Source: G963677445 sp963678275 (lineage in GTDB: Bacteria > Bacteroidota > Ignavibacteria > Ignavibacteriales > Melioribacteraceae). From it: a DNA stretch of 64,000 nucleotides. The DNA lies in assembly GCA_963678275.1 (NCBI GenBank), contig OY782765.1, positions 1,426,001-1,490,000 of the forward strand, in the 5' to 3' direction. Of the stretch, positions 52,988-60,621 are shown piece after piece. The notes under the pieces were generated by a model that saw only the letters and a list, made by a program, of their open reading frames with translations, was not told where the DNA came from and made no database searches. The translations under genes and the position numbers were made by a program. How positions within the stretch are numbered: position 1 is the first letter of the stretch; the number at the start of each line of letters is the position of its first letter.

Positions 52988-55873
52988 ATGACGGATTTAA
53001 ACAGGAACATTACTCTTGGTGATAAATCGGTATTTTTTGAAAAAGCGGAAAATGCGTATATAAATTACGGCGAAAAAAAGATAAAAAAACTGATGGGGGC
53101 TGTTCCGGTAAATCCTGAAATATTTATCGGCCGCGATAACGATATCACTGAAATAAATAAAAAATTGTGTGAGAACGATAACTGCCTGCTGCTGGTTAAC
53201 GGCGAGGGGGGAATTGGTAAAACTACGGTGGCTTCGGCTTATTACCACAAATATCTCGAATATTATTCACATCTTGCCTGGATCGCCGTTGAAAAAAACA
53301 TTCAGGACGCTTTATTGTCCCTTTCATTGGAACTGCAATTACATTTAGATGATATAGAAACGACTGACAAAAAAATTGAATTAATTCTGCGTGAGTTATT
53401 AACACTTCAAAAACCGGGGCTCCTCGTGATAGACAACGCGAATGATTTTGATGATCTGAATAACATATACCCGGCCCTGAGAAAATGTTCATCGCTTCAT
53501 TTGCTGATAACAACCCGCGTGACAAAATGTTCACATGCCGAAATGTATCCTGTAAACTGCCTTAATGAAAAAAACGCGAAAAAACTTTTTGTCAGCCACT
53601 ATGCTGAACACAATCCTTCGGATGATAATATTCTTAATCTTGTTATGGAAGCTGTAGGTTATAATACATTGGTTATAGAACTTTTGGCTAAAAACCTGAA
53701 TAATTTTAATAATGAACTTAATAAACAATATTCTCTTAATGAACTTTTAGGGGACCTCCGGCAAAAAGGGCTGCTAAACCTCAGTATGAGCGAAAATGTT
53801 GACACCGATTACAAACTTCAGAAAGCTAAACCGGAAAAAATAATTGAAGCTATGTATGATATTTCGGTTCTGGATGAAGATGAAAAAGCCATACTCTCCC
53901 TGTTTTCAGTTTTGCCTCCTCAGAACATTCCATTTAAAAATATCAGCTCCCTCCTTAATCATTCGGACGGCCTCGATAAACTAATGCTTTCAATCGCTCA
54001 TAAAGGATGGATTTATTTTGACAAGGGGATTAAAAGTTTTAAATGCAGCCCTGTAATTCAGGAGATCATCCGCAGACAGAATGGTGAAAGACTGGAAGCG
54101 GACTGCCGGGAATTAATTAATAACCTGGTATCAAAACTCGATTATGAACCGGGAACAGGAAATGTCACAAATGTTTCTTATGATGAGGCCGCAACCCTGG
54201 TACAATATGGTGAGTCGGTATGCGGTCATTTATTCCCTGTAAGAGGTGATTTTTCAATTTTATTGGATAGGATCGGCAATTTTTATAAAACTTATGGGAA
54301 CCTCGATAAAGCCCTCAAATTTTTTGAAGATAATCTTAAATTGACAAAAGAACTACATGAAACATTTCCCGATAATATGGACTATAAGAACGGGCTGGCT
54401 GTTTCTTACGGAAAACTCGGAGAGGCTCACACTTCACTGGGGAACCTCGATAAAGCCCTCAAATTTTTTGAAGATTTTCTTAAATTGACTAAAAAGCTAA
54501 ATGAAACATTTCCCAATAATGTGGTCTTTAAGAACGGGCTGGCTACTTCTTACGGAAAACTCGGATCGACTCACACTTCACTGGGGAACCTCGATGAAGC
54601 CCTCAAACTTTTCGAAGATGCAAGAGCTTTATTTGAAGAGCTCCATGAAACATTTCACAATCATGTGGACTTTAAGAACGGGCTGGCTATTTCTTACTCT
54701 AAACTCGGAGAGACTCATACTTCACTGGGGAACCTCGATAAAGCCCTCAAATTTTTTGAAGATTATCATAAATTGACTAAAGAGATACATGAAACATTTC
54801 CCGCTAATGTGGGATTTAAGAACGGGCTGGCTGTTTCTTACGAAAAACTCGGATCGACTCACACTTCGCTGGGGAACCTTGATAAAGCCCTCAAATTTTT
54901 TGAAGAACGGTCAAGGTTGGGAAGAGAGCTACATGAAACATTTCCCAATAATGTGAAATTTAAGAACGGGCTGGCTGTTTCTTACGAAAAACTCGGATCG
55001 ACTCACACTTCACTGGGGAACCTTGATAAAGCCCTCAAATTTTTTGAAGATGAAACAACTTTGTTTGAAAAGCTCCATGAAACATATCCCGATAATGTGG
55101 AATTTAAGAACGGGCTGGCTGTTTCTTACGCAGAACTCGGATCGACTTACACTTCACTGGGGAACCTTGATAAAGCCCTCAAATTTTTTGGAGATTTTCT
55201 TAAATTGACTAAATTGCTCTATGAAACATTTCCCGATAATGTGGAATTTACGAACGAGCTGGCTATCTCTTACGAAAAACTTGGAGAGACTCACACTTCA
55301 ATGGGAAACCTCGATAAAGCCCTCCAATTTTTTGAAGATGACCTTAAATTGACTAAAGAGCTATATGAAACATATCCCGATAATGTGGGATTTAAGAATG
55401 GGCTGGCTGTTTCTTACTCTAAACTCGGATCGACTCACACTTCACTGGGGAACCTCGATAAAGCCCTCCAATTTTTTGAAGATGAAACAACTTTGTTTGA
55501 AGAGCTCCATGAAACATATCCCGATAATGTGGGATTTAAGAATGGGCTGGCTGTTTCTTACTCTAAACTCGGAGATACTCACACTTCACTGGGGAACCTC
55601 GATAAAGCCCTCCAATTTTTTGAAGATGAAACAACTTTGTTTGAAGAGCTCCATGAAACTTATCCCAATAATGTGGAATTTAAGAACGGGCTGGCTGTTT
55701 CTTACGCGAAATTGGGTGTTTTTTTCAGGGACAGTAAAAAAGATAAACCCAAAGCCCGTAAATATTTTATTAAAGCGAAAGATTTATGGGAGTTTTTAGT
55801 TAAAAAGTTCCCCGCTTATATTGAATTTCAAAAAAACCTTGATTGGGTAATAAATGTTTTGAATGAATTATGA
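52988..55873 (+). CDS. NB-ARC-type STAND ATPase with ten TPR-like repeats
   Basis: A 961-residue NLR-like protein. Order: N-terminal motif GDKSVFFEKAENAYIN (11-26), IGRD box (47-50), Walker A GEGGIGKTT (72-80), Walker B LLVIDNAND (about 145-153), sensor LLITTR (about 173), a GLPLA-like GYNTLVIELLA (about 224-234), a winged-helix region (280-420), and from about 434 to 917 ten 48-residue TPR-like repeats containing SLGNLDKALKFFED and FKNGLAVSY. The C-terminus is a diverged repeat. STAND ATPases oligomerise when the repeat domain senses a ligand; here the TIR-like partner would be the effector. Antiphage or programmed-death function is inferred by analogy with Avs and bNACHT proteins. GAGG lies upstream of the ATG. 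Confidence 0.85.
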   Translation: MTDLNRNITLGDKSVFFEKAENAYINYGEKKIKKLMGAVPVNPEIFIGRDNDITEINKKLCENDNCLLLVNGEGGIGKTTVASAYYHKYLEYYSHLAWIAVEKNIQDALLSLSLELQLHLDDIETTDKKIELILRELLTLQKPGLLVIDNANDFDDLNNIYPALRKCSSLHLLITTRVTKCSHAEMYPVNCLNEKNAKKLFVSHYAEHNPSDDNILNLVMEAVGYNTLVIELLAKNLNNFNNELNKQYSLNELLGDLRQKGLLNLSMSENVDTDYKLQKAKPEKIIEAMYDISVLDEDEKAILSLFSVLPPQNIPFKNISSLLNHSDGLDKLMLSIAHKGWIYFDKGIKSFKCSPVIQEIIRRQNGERLEADCRELINNLVSKLDYEPGTGNVTNVSYDEAATLVQYGESVCGHLFPVRGDFSILLDRIGNFYKTYGNLDKALKFFEDNLKLTKELHETFPDNMDYKNGLAVSYGKLGEAHTSLGNLDKALKFFEDFLKLTKKLNETFPNNVVFKNGLATSYGKLGSTHTSLGNLDEALKLFEDARALFEELHETFHNHVDFKNGLAISYSKLGETHTSLGNLDKALKFFEDYHKLTKEIHETFPANVGFKNGLAVSYEKLGSTHTSLGNLDKALKFFEERSRLGRELHETFPNNVKFKNGLAVSYEKLGSTHTSLGNLDKALKFFEDETTLFEKLHETYPDNVEFKNGLAVSYAELGSTYTSLGNLDKALKFFGDFLKLTKLLYETFPDNVEFTNELAISYEKLGETHTSMGNLDKALQFFEDDLKLTKELYETYPDNVGFKNGLAVSYSKLGSTHTSLGNLDKALQFFEDETTLFEELHETYPDNVGFKNGLAVSYSKLGDTHTSLGNLDKALQFFEDETTLFEELHETYPNNVEFKNGLAVSYAKLGVFFRDSKKDKPKARKYFIKAKDLWEFLVKKFPAYIEFQKNLDWVINVLNEL
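54297..55740 (+). repeat. 144-base tandem repeat array encoding the TPR-like units
   Basis: The sequence GGGAACCTCGATAAAGCCCT or a close variant recurs ten times, from 54297 to about 55593, with an exact 144-base period and no indels. Blocks such as AACGGGCTGGCTGTTTCTTA are identical between units, while the stretch after FFED varies. Near-identity in silent positions points to recent duplication or gene conversion. Overlapping frames in this array are shadows. Confidence 0.92.
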
Positions 55874-56951
55874 ATACTTGCATTTATAATGTCGCATAGA
55901 ATCAACAACACCTCATGAATTAAGGGACCCGATCCATATTACGATACCGATCTCTCAACGGCTATCTGGATGGAATAAGGTAATAAGGTTAAAATATTTT
56001 GATGGGTGTGTTCCCGGCTACTAAGGTGCCCCAATTTGGAAAAACAACAAAATTCAAATTTTCAGCAACAATATTCCAGGGATGATAACTTAACGAAAAA
56101 AAAAATCAATGTTTTGGGATCGGAATCCCCTCCCCTTAAGATTTTAAGGGGAGGACGGGAGGGGTTTGATCTACCTTGAGATGTCTATAATCCGGAGAGA
56201 AATCAGTATATTCGTAAACATTCAGCAGGTATTTTAATTCATCCTAATATTGTTCCATCTCAAGCAACATCATAATCATAATCATAATCGTAATCCCCAG
56301 CCCGGGAAAACAAAACACAATCCAAATAACCACAAAACCAAATTCATAATCTTACTCTGATTTTTTAAAGACGATTGCGATACCGATCTTTTAACGGCGA
56401 TCAGCTAAATCTGCGGAGTGGAATATACAAAATTGCGGGTAATGTATTTTCTGCTCAATAAAGAGCCCCAATTTTGGGTAACGCCAAATTCAGTTAATAT
56501 CACGACAGGATTATATAAACAAAAACAGTTCAGTGGATCCAAGAAATTCCGAGGGGAACGACAGGGAGGGACAGCCTGGAAAGGCTGTCCTACGTAATCC
56601 CCAACCCCGGGCAAACAGATCACAATCAAAATAAACACAAAACCAAATTCATAATCTTACTCTGATTTTTTAAAGACGATTGCGATACCGATCTTTTTGC
56701 GGCAATCAGCGAAATCTGCGGAATGGGAATAAGGTAATAAGGTTTGAATTTTTTAATGGGGATATCACTGGCTACTAAGGTGTAAAGATCAAAGAATAAG
56801 GTTCTTTGTGCATTAATCGTGGGATTTCGTGTTTTTGTGATTTCGCGCCCTTTTTCCGCCTGAATCCACGAAACCCGCGAAAATCTGAGTTAAACTTTGT
56901 CTTCTTAATTATTCATTATTAATTATTCATTATTAATTAAATTCTCTTCCC
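55874..56951. other. Noncoding repeat region right of the STAND cassette
   Basis: No gene is supported. It holds a partial AATAAGG repeat (about 55976-56035), a palindromic CCCTCCCCTTAAG tract near 56128-56170, a direct repeat of about 130 bases with a 305-base period (about 56290-56425 and 56595-56728; shared core CATAATCTTACTCTGATTTT) and the AATAAGG repeat copy at 56727-56940. It is the meeting point of the rightward cassette and the leftward hydrogenase operon, but no bidirectional terminator was found. Confidence 0.65.
56727..56940 (+). repeat. Dispersed AATAAGG repeat, right flank of the STAND cassette
   Basis: AATAAGGTAATAAGGTTTGA, then GGCTACTAAGGTGTAAAG, AAGAATAAGGTTC, CGTGGGATTTCGTGTTTTTG and an AT-rich tail of TTAATTATTCATTA. 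Same order and orientation as at 52012-52215, giving direct repeats around the cassette. Confidence 0.6.
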
Positions 56952-58325
56952 TCAATGCACATAAATTTTCTTGTAACTGCCCGTTTTAACCGGCAAAGGC
57001 AATTCGACCTTAAACGAACTTCCCTTATTCAGTTCGCTGTTTACAGTAATTCTTCCATCGTTTTTTTCGACAATTTCCCGGACCATATTCAGCCCGAGTC
57101 CTGTGCCTATCTGTTCCATTTTACGGGCTTCCTTCGTCCGGTAGAACTCCTTGAATATTTTATCAAGGTCCTCCTGGGCAATCCCGATACCGGTATCGGA
57201 AACGGTAAAGCCGAAAAAATCATCCGACCGGAAAACCGACACCTCAACATAACCACCTTCGGGAGTATAACGCAATGCGTTATTAACAAGATTGGTCAAC
57301 ACTTTTTCCATACCCGATTTATCAATGGAAACATAAAAACTGCGCGGATATTCTGTCAACTTCAGGAACACCCGCTTTTTAACAGAATAATCCCGCTGCA
57401 GCGAAACCAGTGATTTTACCCACTCATTAAACTCCAGATGTTCTATCACCCTTTTATCGATATCGAGATTATACTGGGTAATAGTTATCATCTCTTTTAC
57501 CATATTGAGCACCTGGTCGGTTCTTCGCTCCGCTCTCAGGATCATATCACTTCCTTCAGGCGGGAGATTTCGATTATAAAGCTGTTTTACCACACTCAGA
57601 GTGCTGTGAATTGCGGTAAGTGGTGATTTTAACTCATGAGCTGTATAACGAAATATTTTACTCCTCTCCCTCAGCGCGTTTTCAAGGGCGTCGTTTTTCT
57701 GATCAATAATTCTTTTAAGATGCCTGAATCGTATGAGAAAATCTTTTAATATATAAATGCCGGTAAAATTTATCAGGTAAAAAGAGAATAGCGCGATAAT
57801 AAAATAACGGAGTTCAATACGCTGGTCAAAAAGTGAATATGAGGGAATAAAATCAAAAAACTCCAGCACAGTCCAGGTCGTTAATAAAAATGCCGCCGCG
57901 GACGCGTTCACCCAGGGCAGAGTAATACCTGGAAAAAGAATGCCCGATAATATAACCAGCACTATGTAAAGAAAATAAAGGGGATTATTTATTCCTCCAG
58001 CGAAATGAATGAGCGTCGACAAAAAAAGCATATCTGTAAGAATCTGCACCTCGGCAAATACCAGCTCGCTGAACTCACTCACCGGGGGCAGATGCTGAAT
58101 GATTAAATGATAAATTATATTCAGAAAGGCAAGAATTGAAAGAATGATAATAATGGGATTATAAGCGAGATTAAAACCAAAAATATCCCTGCCGAGCGGC
58201 ACGGCTATCAGAATACCAATTATCCCCACCCACCTGAGATTCACATACCATCTCAGCCTGACCCAAAAGGATTCGGCCGTATGGAAGGGAAATATTTTCG
58301 CCGAGCTCATTCTTCGCAATTTCAT
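56952..58325 (-). CDS. RegB-like membrane sensor histidine kinase
   Basis: A 457-residue kinase with about six membrane helices (residues 25-200), a coiled coil, HisKA FRYTAHELKSPLTAIHSTL, N-box LTNLVNNALRYTPEGG, DTGIGIAQED and GTGLGLNMVREIV. The loop HFAGGINNPLY matches the GGxxNP quinone-binding signature of RegB/PrrB redox sensors. It is the last gene of the hydrogenase/Mrp operon, its ATG overlapping the protease stop by one base, so it may adjust expression to redox or hydrogen status. No regulator gene follows. The RegB resemblance is by motif only. Confidence 0.88.
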   Translation of the reverse strand: MKLRRMSSAKIFPFHTAESFWVRLRWYVNLRWVGIIGILIAVPLGRDIFGFNLAYNPIIIILSILAFLNIIYHLIIQHLPPVSEFSELVFAEVQILTDMLFLSTLIHFAGGINNPLYFLYIVLVILSGILFPGITLPWVNASAAAFLLTTWTVLEFFDFIPSYSLFDQRIELRYFIIALFSFYLINFTGIYILKDFLIRFRHLKRIIDQKNDALENALRERSKIFRYTAHELKSPLTAIHSTLSVVKQLYNRNLPPEGSDMILRAERRTDQVLNMVKEMITITQYNLDIDKRVIEHLEFNEWVKSLVSLQRDYSVKKRVFLKLTEYPRSFYVSIDKSGMEKVLTNLVNNALRYTPEGGYVEVSVFRSDDFFGFTVSDTGIGIAQEDLDKIFKEFYRTKEARKMEQIGTGLGLNMVREIVEKNDGRITVNSELNKGSSFKVELPLPVKTGSYKKIYVH

Positions 58326-58801
58326 CAGCCTTTAACCTCCCGGGGAAGAAAGTTCTCAATTGCGTTTATCATCTTCTTACTTAAATCCCCCTTACATGGT
58401 TTTCCGCTGATATTAATTCCCAGGTAGAGAATATCAGTCTGGTGAAAAGCCCGGATATAATCTTCAATCATAACAAGCGAAAATGTATGGGTGCTGAATC
58501 CGGCCTCATCAACCATTCGGCTGTTTATCCAACTGATATCACCATTTGAACCGGAAGACCTCACCGCGTCAATAAATACTACACATTCCGGAAAGGCGTC
58601 GATTATTGGCTGAAGATAATTTTCCGGGGTTCTGCCGGCTTCGATAAAAATTGAACCCCGGAAATCATCAAGTTCCTGAATTTTTTGAAAAAGATACAAT
58701 CCGGCCGCGTCGTCGCCGGCCCATTCATTGCCCAGGCCGACAAACACAACCGTTTCGGGAGAATACTCCTTCAATGTGTTCTTAAATTCGTTAAAATTCA
58801 T
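58325..58801 (-). CDS. Hydrogenase maturation protease (HycI/HyaD family)
   Basis: Endopeptidase of 158 residues that removes the C-terminal tail of a NiFe hydrogenase large subunit after nickel insertion. The N-terminal VVFVGLGNEWAGDDAAG carries the first acidic metal ligand; VVFIDAVRSSGS and STHTFSLVMIEDY supply the Asp and His region. ATG 58801 lies in the end of the ferredoxin gene; a longer start at 58858 overlaps it by 68 bases and is less likely. Its presence implies that a processed large subunit is encoded nearby, outside the window. Confidence 0.88.
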   Translation of the reverse strand: MNFNEFKNTLKEYSPETVVFVGLGNEWAGDDAAGLYLFQKIQELDDFRGSIFIEAGRTPENYLQPIIDAFPECVVFIDAVRSSGSNGDISWINSRMVDEAGFSTHTFSLVMIEDYIRAFHQTDILYLGINISGKPCKGDLSKKMINAIENFLPREVKG

Positions 58802-59393
58802 CTTCAACGACAATCTGATATCGGGACTGTGCCGTAACTTCCTTAACCTGGTCTTCACGCCTGATCCTGCTTTTTGGGTATGAAGGTTCGAGCCTGAAGA
58901 ATTTTTTCTGTGTAAACAGCATCAGATTGGGATGTGCGTAAGCCTTCGCCCCGAGCCGTTCTTTTACAAACTGAAGATGGTCGGAACATGCCACAAATTT
59001 GCCGCTGACTTCACACAAAATAATTTTTTTCGTTACGGAATCAAACATTGAAGGATCTTTCAGATCAAAGACGGCGAGTGAATAATCGGAGGAGAGTTTA
59101 ATCCCTTTTTCGGTGATGCAATGCTCTTCACACTGGCCGCAGAACATACATGATGAATAATCGACCGTTAAAGTTCTTTTTCTCGCTTCAAGATCATCAC
59201 TGATCGTAATAGCTGAATTGGGACATACCTGAGCGCAGGTTCCGCATCCGACACATCCGTCTTCATCATATTTTGGCTTGCCCCTGAATTCATCAGGAGC
59301 ATCATATCCTTTGGCAGGAAATTTTGTGGTATAAGGAGCTGAAAAAAATGAAGTAAGCGCTTCCTTTATTTCCCTGAGTTTTGGCAGATACAT
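58791..59393 (-). CDS. 4Fe-4S ferredoxin subunit of a membrane-bound hydrogenase (MbhN/HycF-like)
   Basis: A 200-residue polyferredoxin related to NuoI, EchF, HycF and MbhN. Two cluster motifs are visible: CVGCGTCAQVCP and CMFCGQCEEHC, near residues 47-58 and 81-91. The N-terminus (MYLPKLREIKEALTSFF) resembles the membrane-facing helix of such subunits, and about 100 C-terminal residues follow the clusters, with two extra Cys (ILCEVSGKFVACSD). GGAGG lies five bases before the ATG. Its position after mrpG and before a maturation protease supports a group 4 NiFe hydrogenase complex. The electron donor is presumably ferredoxin. Confidence 0.85.
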   Translation of the reverse strand: MYLPKLREIKEALTSFFSAPYTTKFPAKGYDAPDEFRGKPKYDEDGCVGCGTCAQVCPNSAITISDDLEARKRTLTVDYSSCMFCGQCEEHCITEKGIKLSSDYSLAVFDLKDPSMFDSVTKKIILCEVSGKFVACSDHLQFVKERLGAKAYAHPNLMLFTQKKFFRLEPSYPKSRIRREDQVKEVTAQSRYQIVVEDEF

Positions 59394-59416
59394 ATTAACC
59401 TCCGGTATACATTAGT

Positions 59417-59791
59417 TCACACTTCATTTGTTTCAGAAACCGAAACAGTCTCCGGTTCCTCCTTTTTTTTATCTTTGGCATATTTATCAACAACGGTGCA
59501 GTCGGCGAGAGGTATTCCCGCTTTATGCGCCGCTTTTGAAATCGCGTGGGCCGCTGCCGGAGAGGTCAGAAAAATAAATGCTATCCCGAGCAGAGCCTTA
59601 AAGCCGAAAGCGTTAAATCCCTGCATAAGAAACACGCCGAATAAAATTCCCGCCGAACCGAAGGTAACACATTTTGTCGCTGCCTGCAGCCTGTTATATA
59701 CATCGGGCAGCCTTACAAGCCCGAGAACTCCGAAAAAGTCGAAGGCTATTCCAACTACAATAAATATTATTCCTATGGTTTCATTAATCAT
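59417..59791 (-). CDS. mrpG: Mrp/Mnh antiporter subunit G
   Basis: A 124-residue PhaG/MnhG protein with three membrane helices. VGIAFDFFGVLGLVRLPDVY and RLQAATKCVTFGSAGILFG match the family signature. The charged C-terminus (KDKKKEEPETVSVSE) is an extension. It overlaps the F subunit by eight bases. Part of the sodium/proton-translocating module coupled to the hydrogenase. Confidence 0.93.
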   Translation of the reverse strand: MINETIGIIFIVVGIAFDFFGVLGLVRLPDVYNRLQAATKCVTFGSAGILFGVFLMQGFNAFGFKALLGIAFIFLTSPAAAHAISKAAHKAGIPLADCTVVDKYAKDKKKEEPETVSVSETNEV

Positions 59792-60122
59792 CTAAACGCC
59801 TCCCTTCGAGAGTTTTTGCGAATGCGAGTGAAGCGACAAAACTGAGCAATGCCCAGATAAGTCCGATATCCATAAAGAAAGATTCGTCATAAAAAATACC
59901 CATCAGCGCGAGCATCCCTATAATAAGAATACCCAGAATCTCCACAGCCACAATTCTGTCGGCCGGGGAAGGACCGATGATCACACGGAATAAAACAAAA
60001 AGAGCGCAAAAAAGGCTGATATTTATCAGTTGAATCAGCAGTTCCCCTTCAAATATGAAAAAATTATAGTAGAGAAAGGCCGCGATAATTATCAACCCGG
60101 CTAACCATTTTATTACTTTCAT
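59784..60122 (-). CDS. mrpF: Mrp/Mnh antiporter subunit F
   Basis: A 112-residue MnhF/PhaF protein with three hydrophobic helices. The signature FRVIIGPSPADRIVAVEIL is conserved. It overlaps E by four bases and G by eight, so subunits E, F and G are translationally coupled. Confidence 0.93.
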   Translation of the reverse strand: MKVIKWLAGLIIIAAFLYYNFFIFEGELLIQLINISLFCALFVLFRVIIGPSPADRIVAVEILGILIIGMLALMGIFYDESFFMDIGLIWALLSFVASLAFAKTLEGRRLDD

Positions 60123-60619
60123 TCGAATACCTCCTTCAGTCTCCCTTCAAATTTGCTCCCTATCTTTGATGTCGCCTTATCCTCATCAGATTCCTCAACA
60201 TCAATCCAATGGACATACAGATGTTTTTTGTCATCGGAAATGTCGACAGAAAGTGTGCCGGGAGTTAATGTGATCGAATTTGAAAGAACGGTAAGAGAGC
60301 TGTCTTTTTTCAGATCGGTTTTTATTCTTACAATGCCCGGTTTAATCGGCAGCCCGGGATGCAAAACAATATAGGCTACATGAACATTGGCTTTAATCAT
60401 TTCCCATAAAAACCGGAAAAAATAAACAAGAGCTGAAATAATCCTTTTAAAAATATGTTCACTTTTTTCCGTTGTCACCAGAAAGTGACCTGCCATCAGG
60501 GCAACTATCGCGGCAATTATAATTCCGGCGATAATTTCCTGCAAAGATCCCAGGTCGGTCAAAGCTATCCATACGAGAAATGAAAGAATAAATACAATAA
60601 TTCTGCTTTTTAGTTTCAT
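60119..60619 (-). CDS. mrpE: Mrp/Mnh antiporter subunit E
   Basis: A 166-residue MnhE protein: two N-terminal membrane helices, then FFRFLWEMIKANVHVAYIVLHP and the soluble domain with VLSNSITLTPGTLSVDIS and LYVHWIDV, all typical of the family. It begins two bases after the D subunit stop. Confidence 0.93.
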   Translation of the reverse strand: MKLKSRIIVFILSFLVWIALTDLGSLQEIIAGIIIAAIVALMAGHFLVTTEKSEHIFKRIISALVYFFRFLWEMIKANVHVAYIVLHPGLPIKPGIVRIKTDLKKDSSLTVLSNSITLTPGTLSVDISDDKKHLYVHWIDVEESDEDKATSKIGSKFEGRLKEVFE

Positions 60620-60621
60620 AT

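Noticed and set aside
54297..55800. Long alternative frames inside the TPR array and the idea of a CRISPR-like array
   Set aside because: The regular 144-base repeats encode protein in one continuous frame; other frames stay open only because the repeat is in phase. Units are far longer than CRISPR repeats and have no spacers.
58802..58858. Longer start of the maturation protease
   Set aside because: It would overlap the ferredoxin gene by 68 bases, and the family N-terminus begins near VVFVGLGNE; ATG 58801 gives the normal length.
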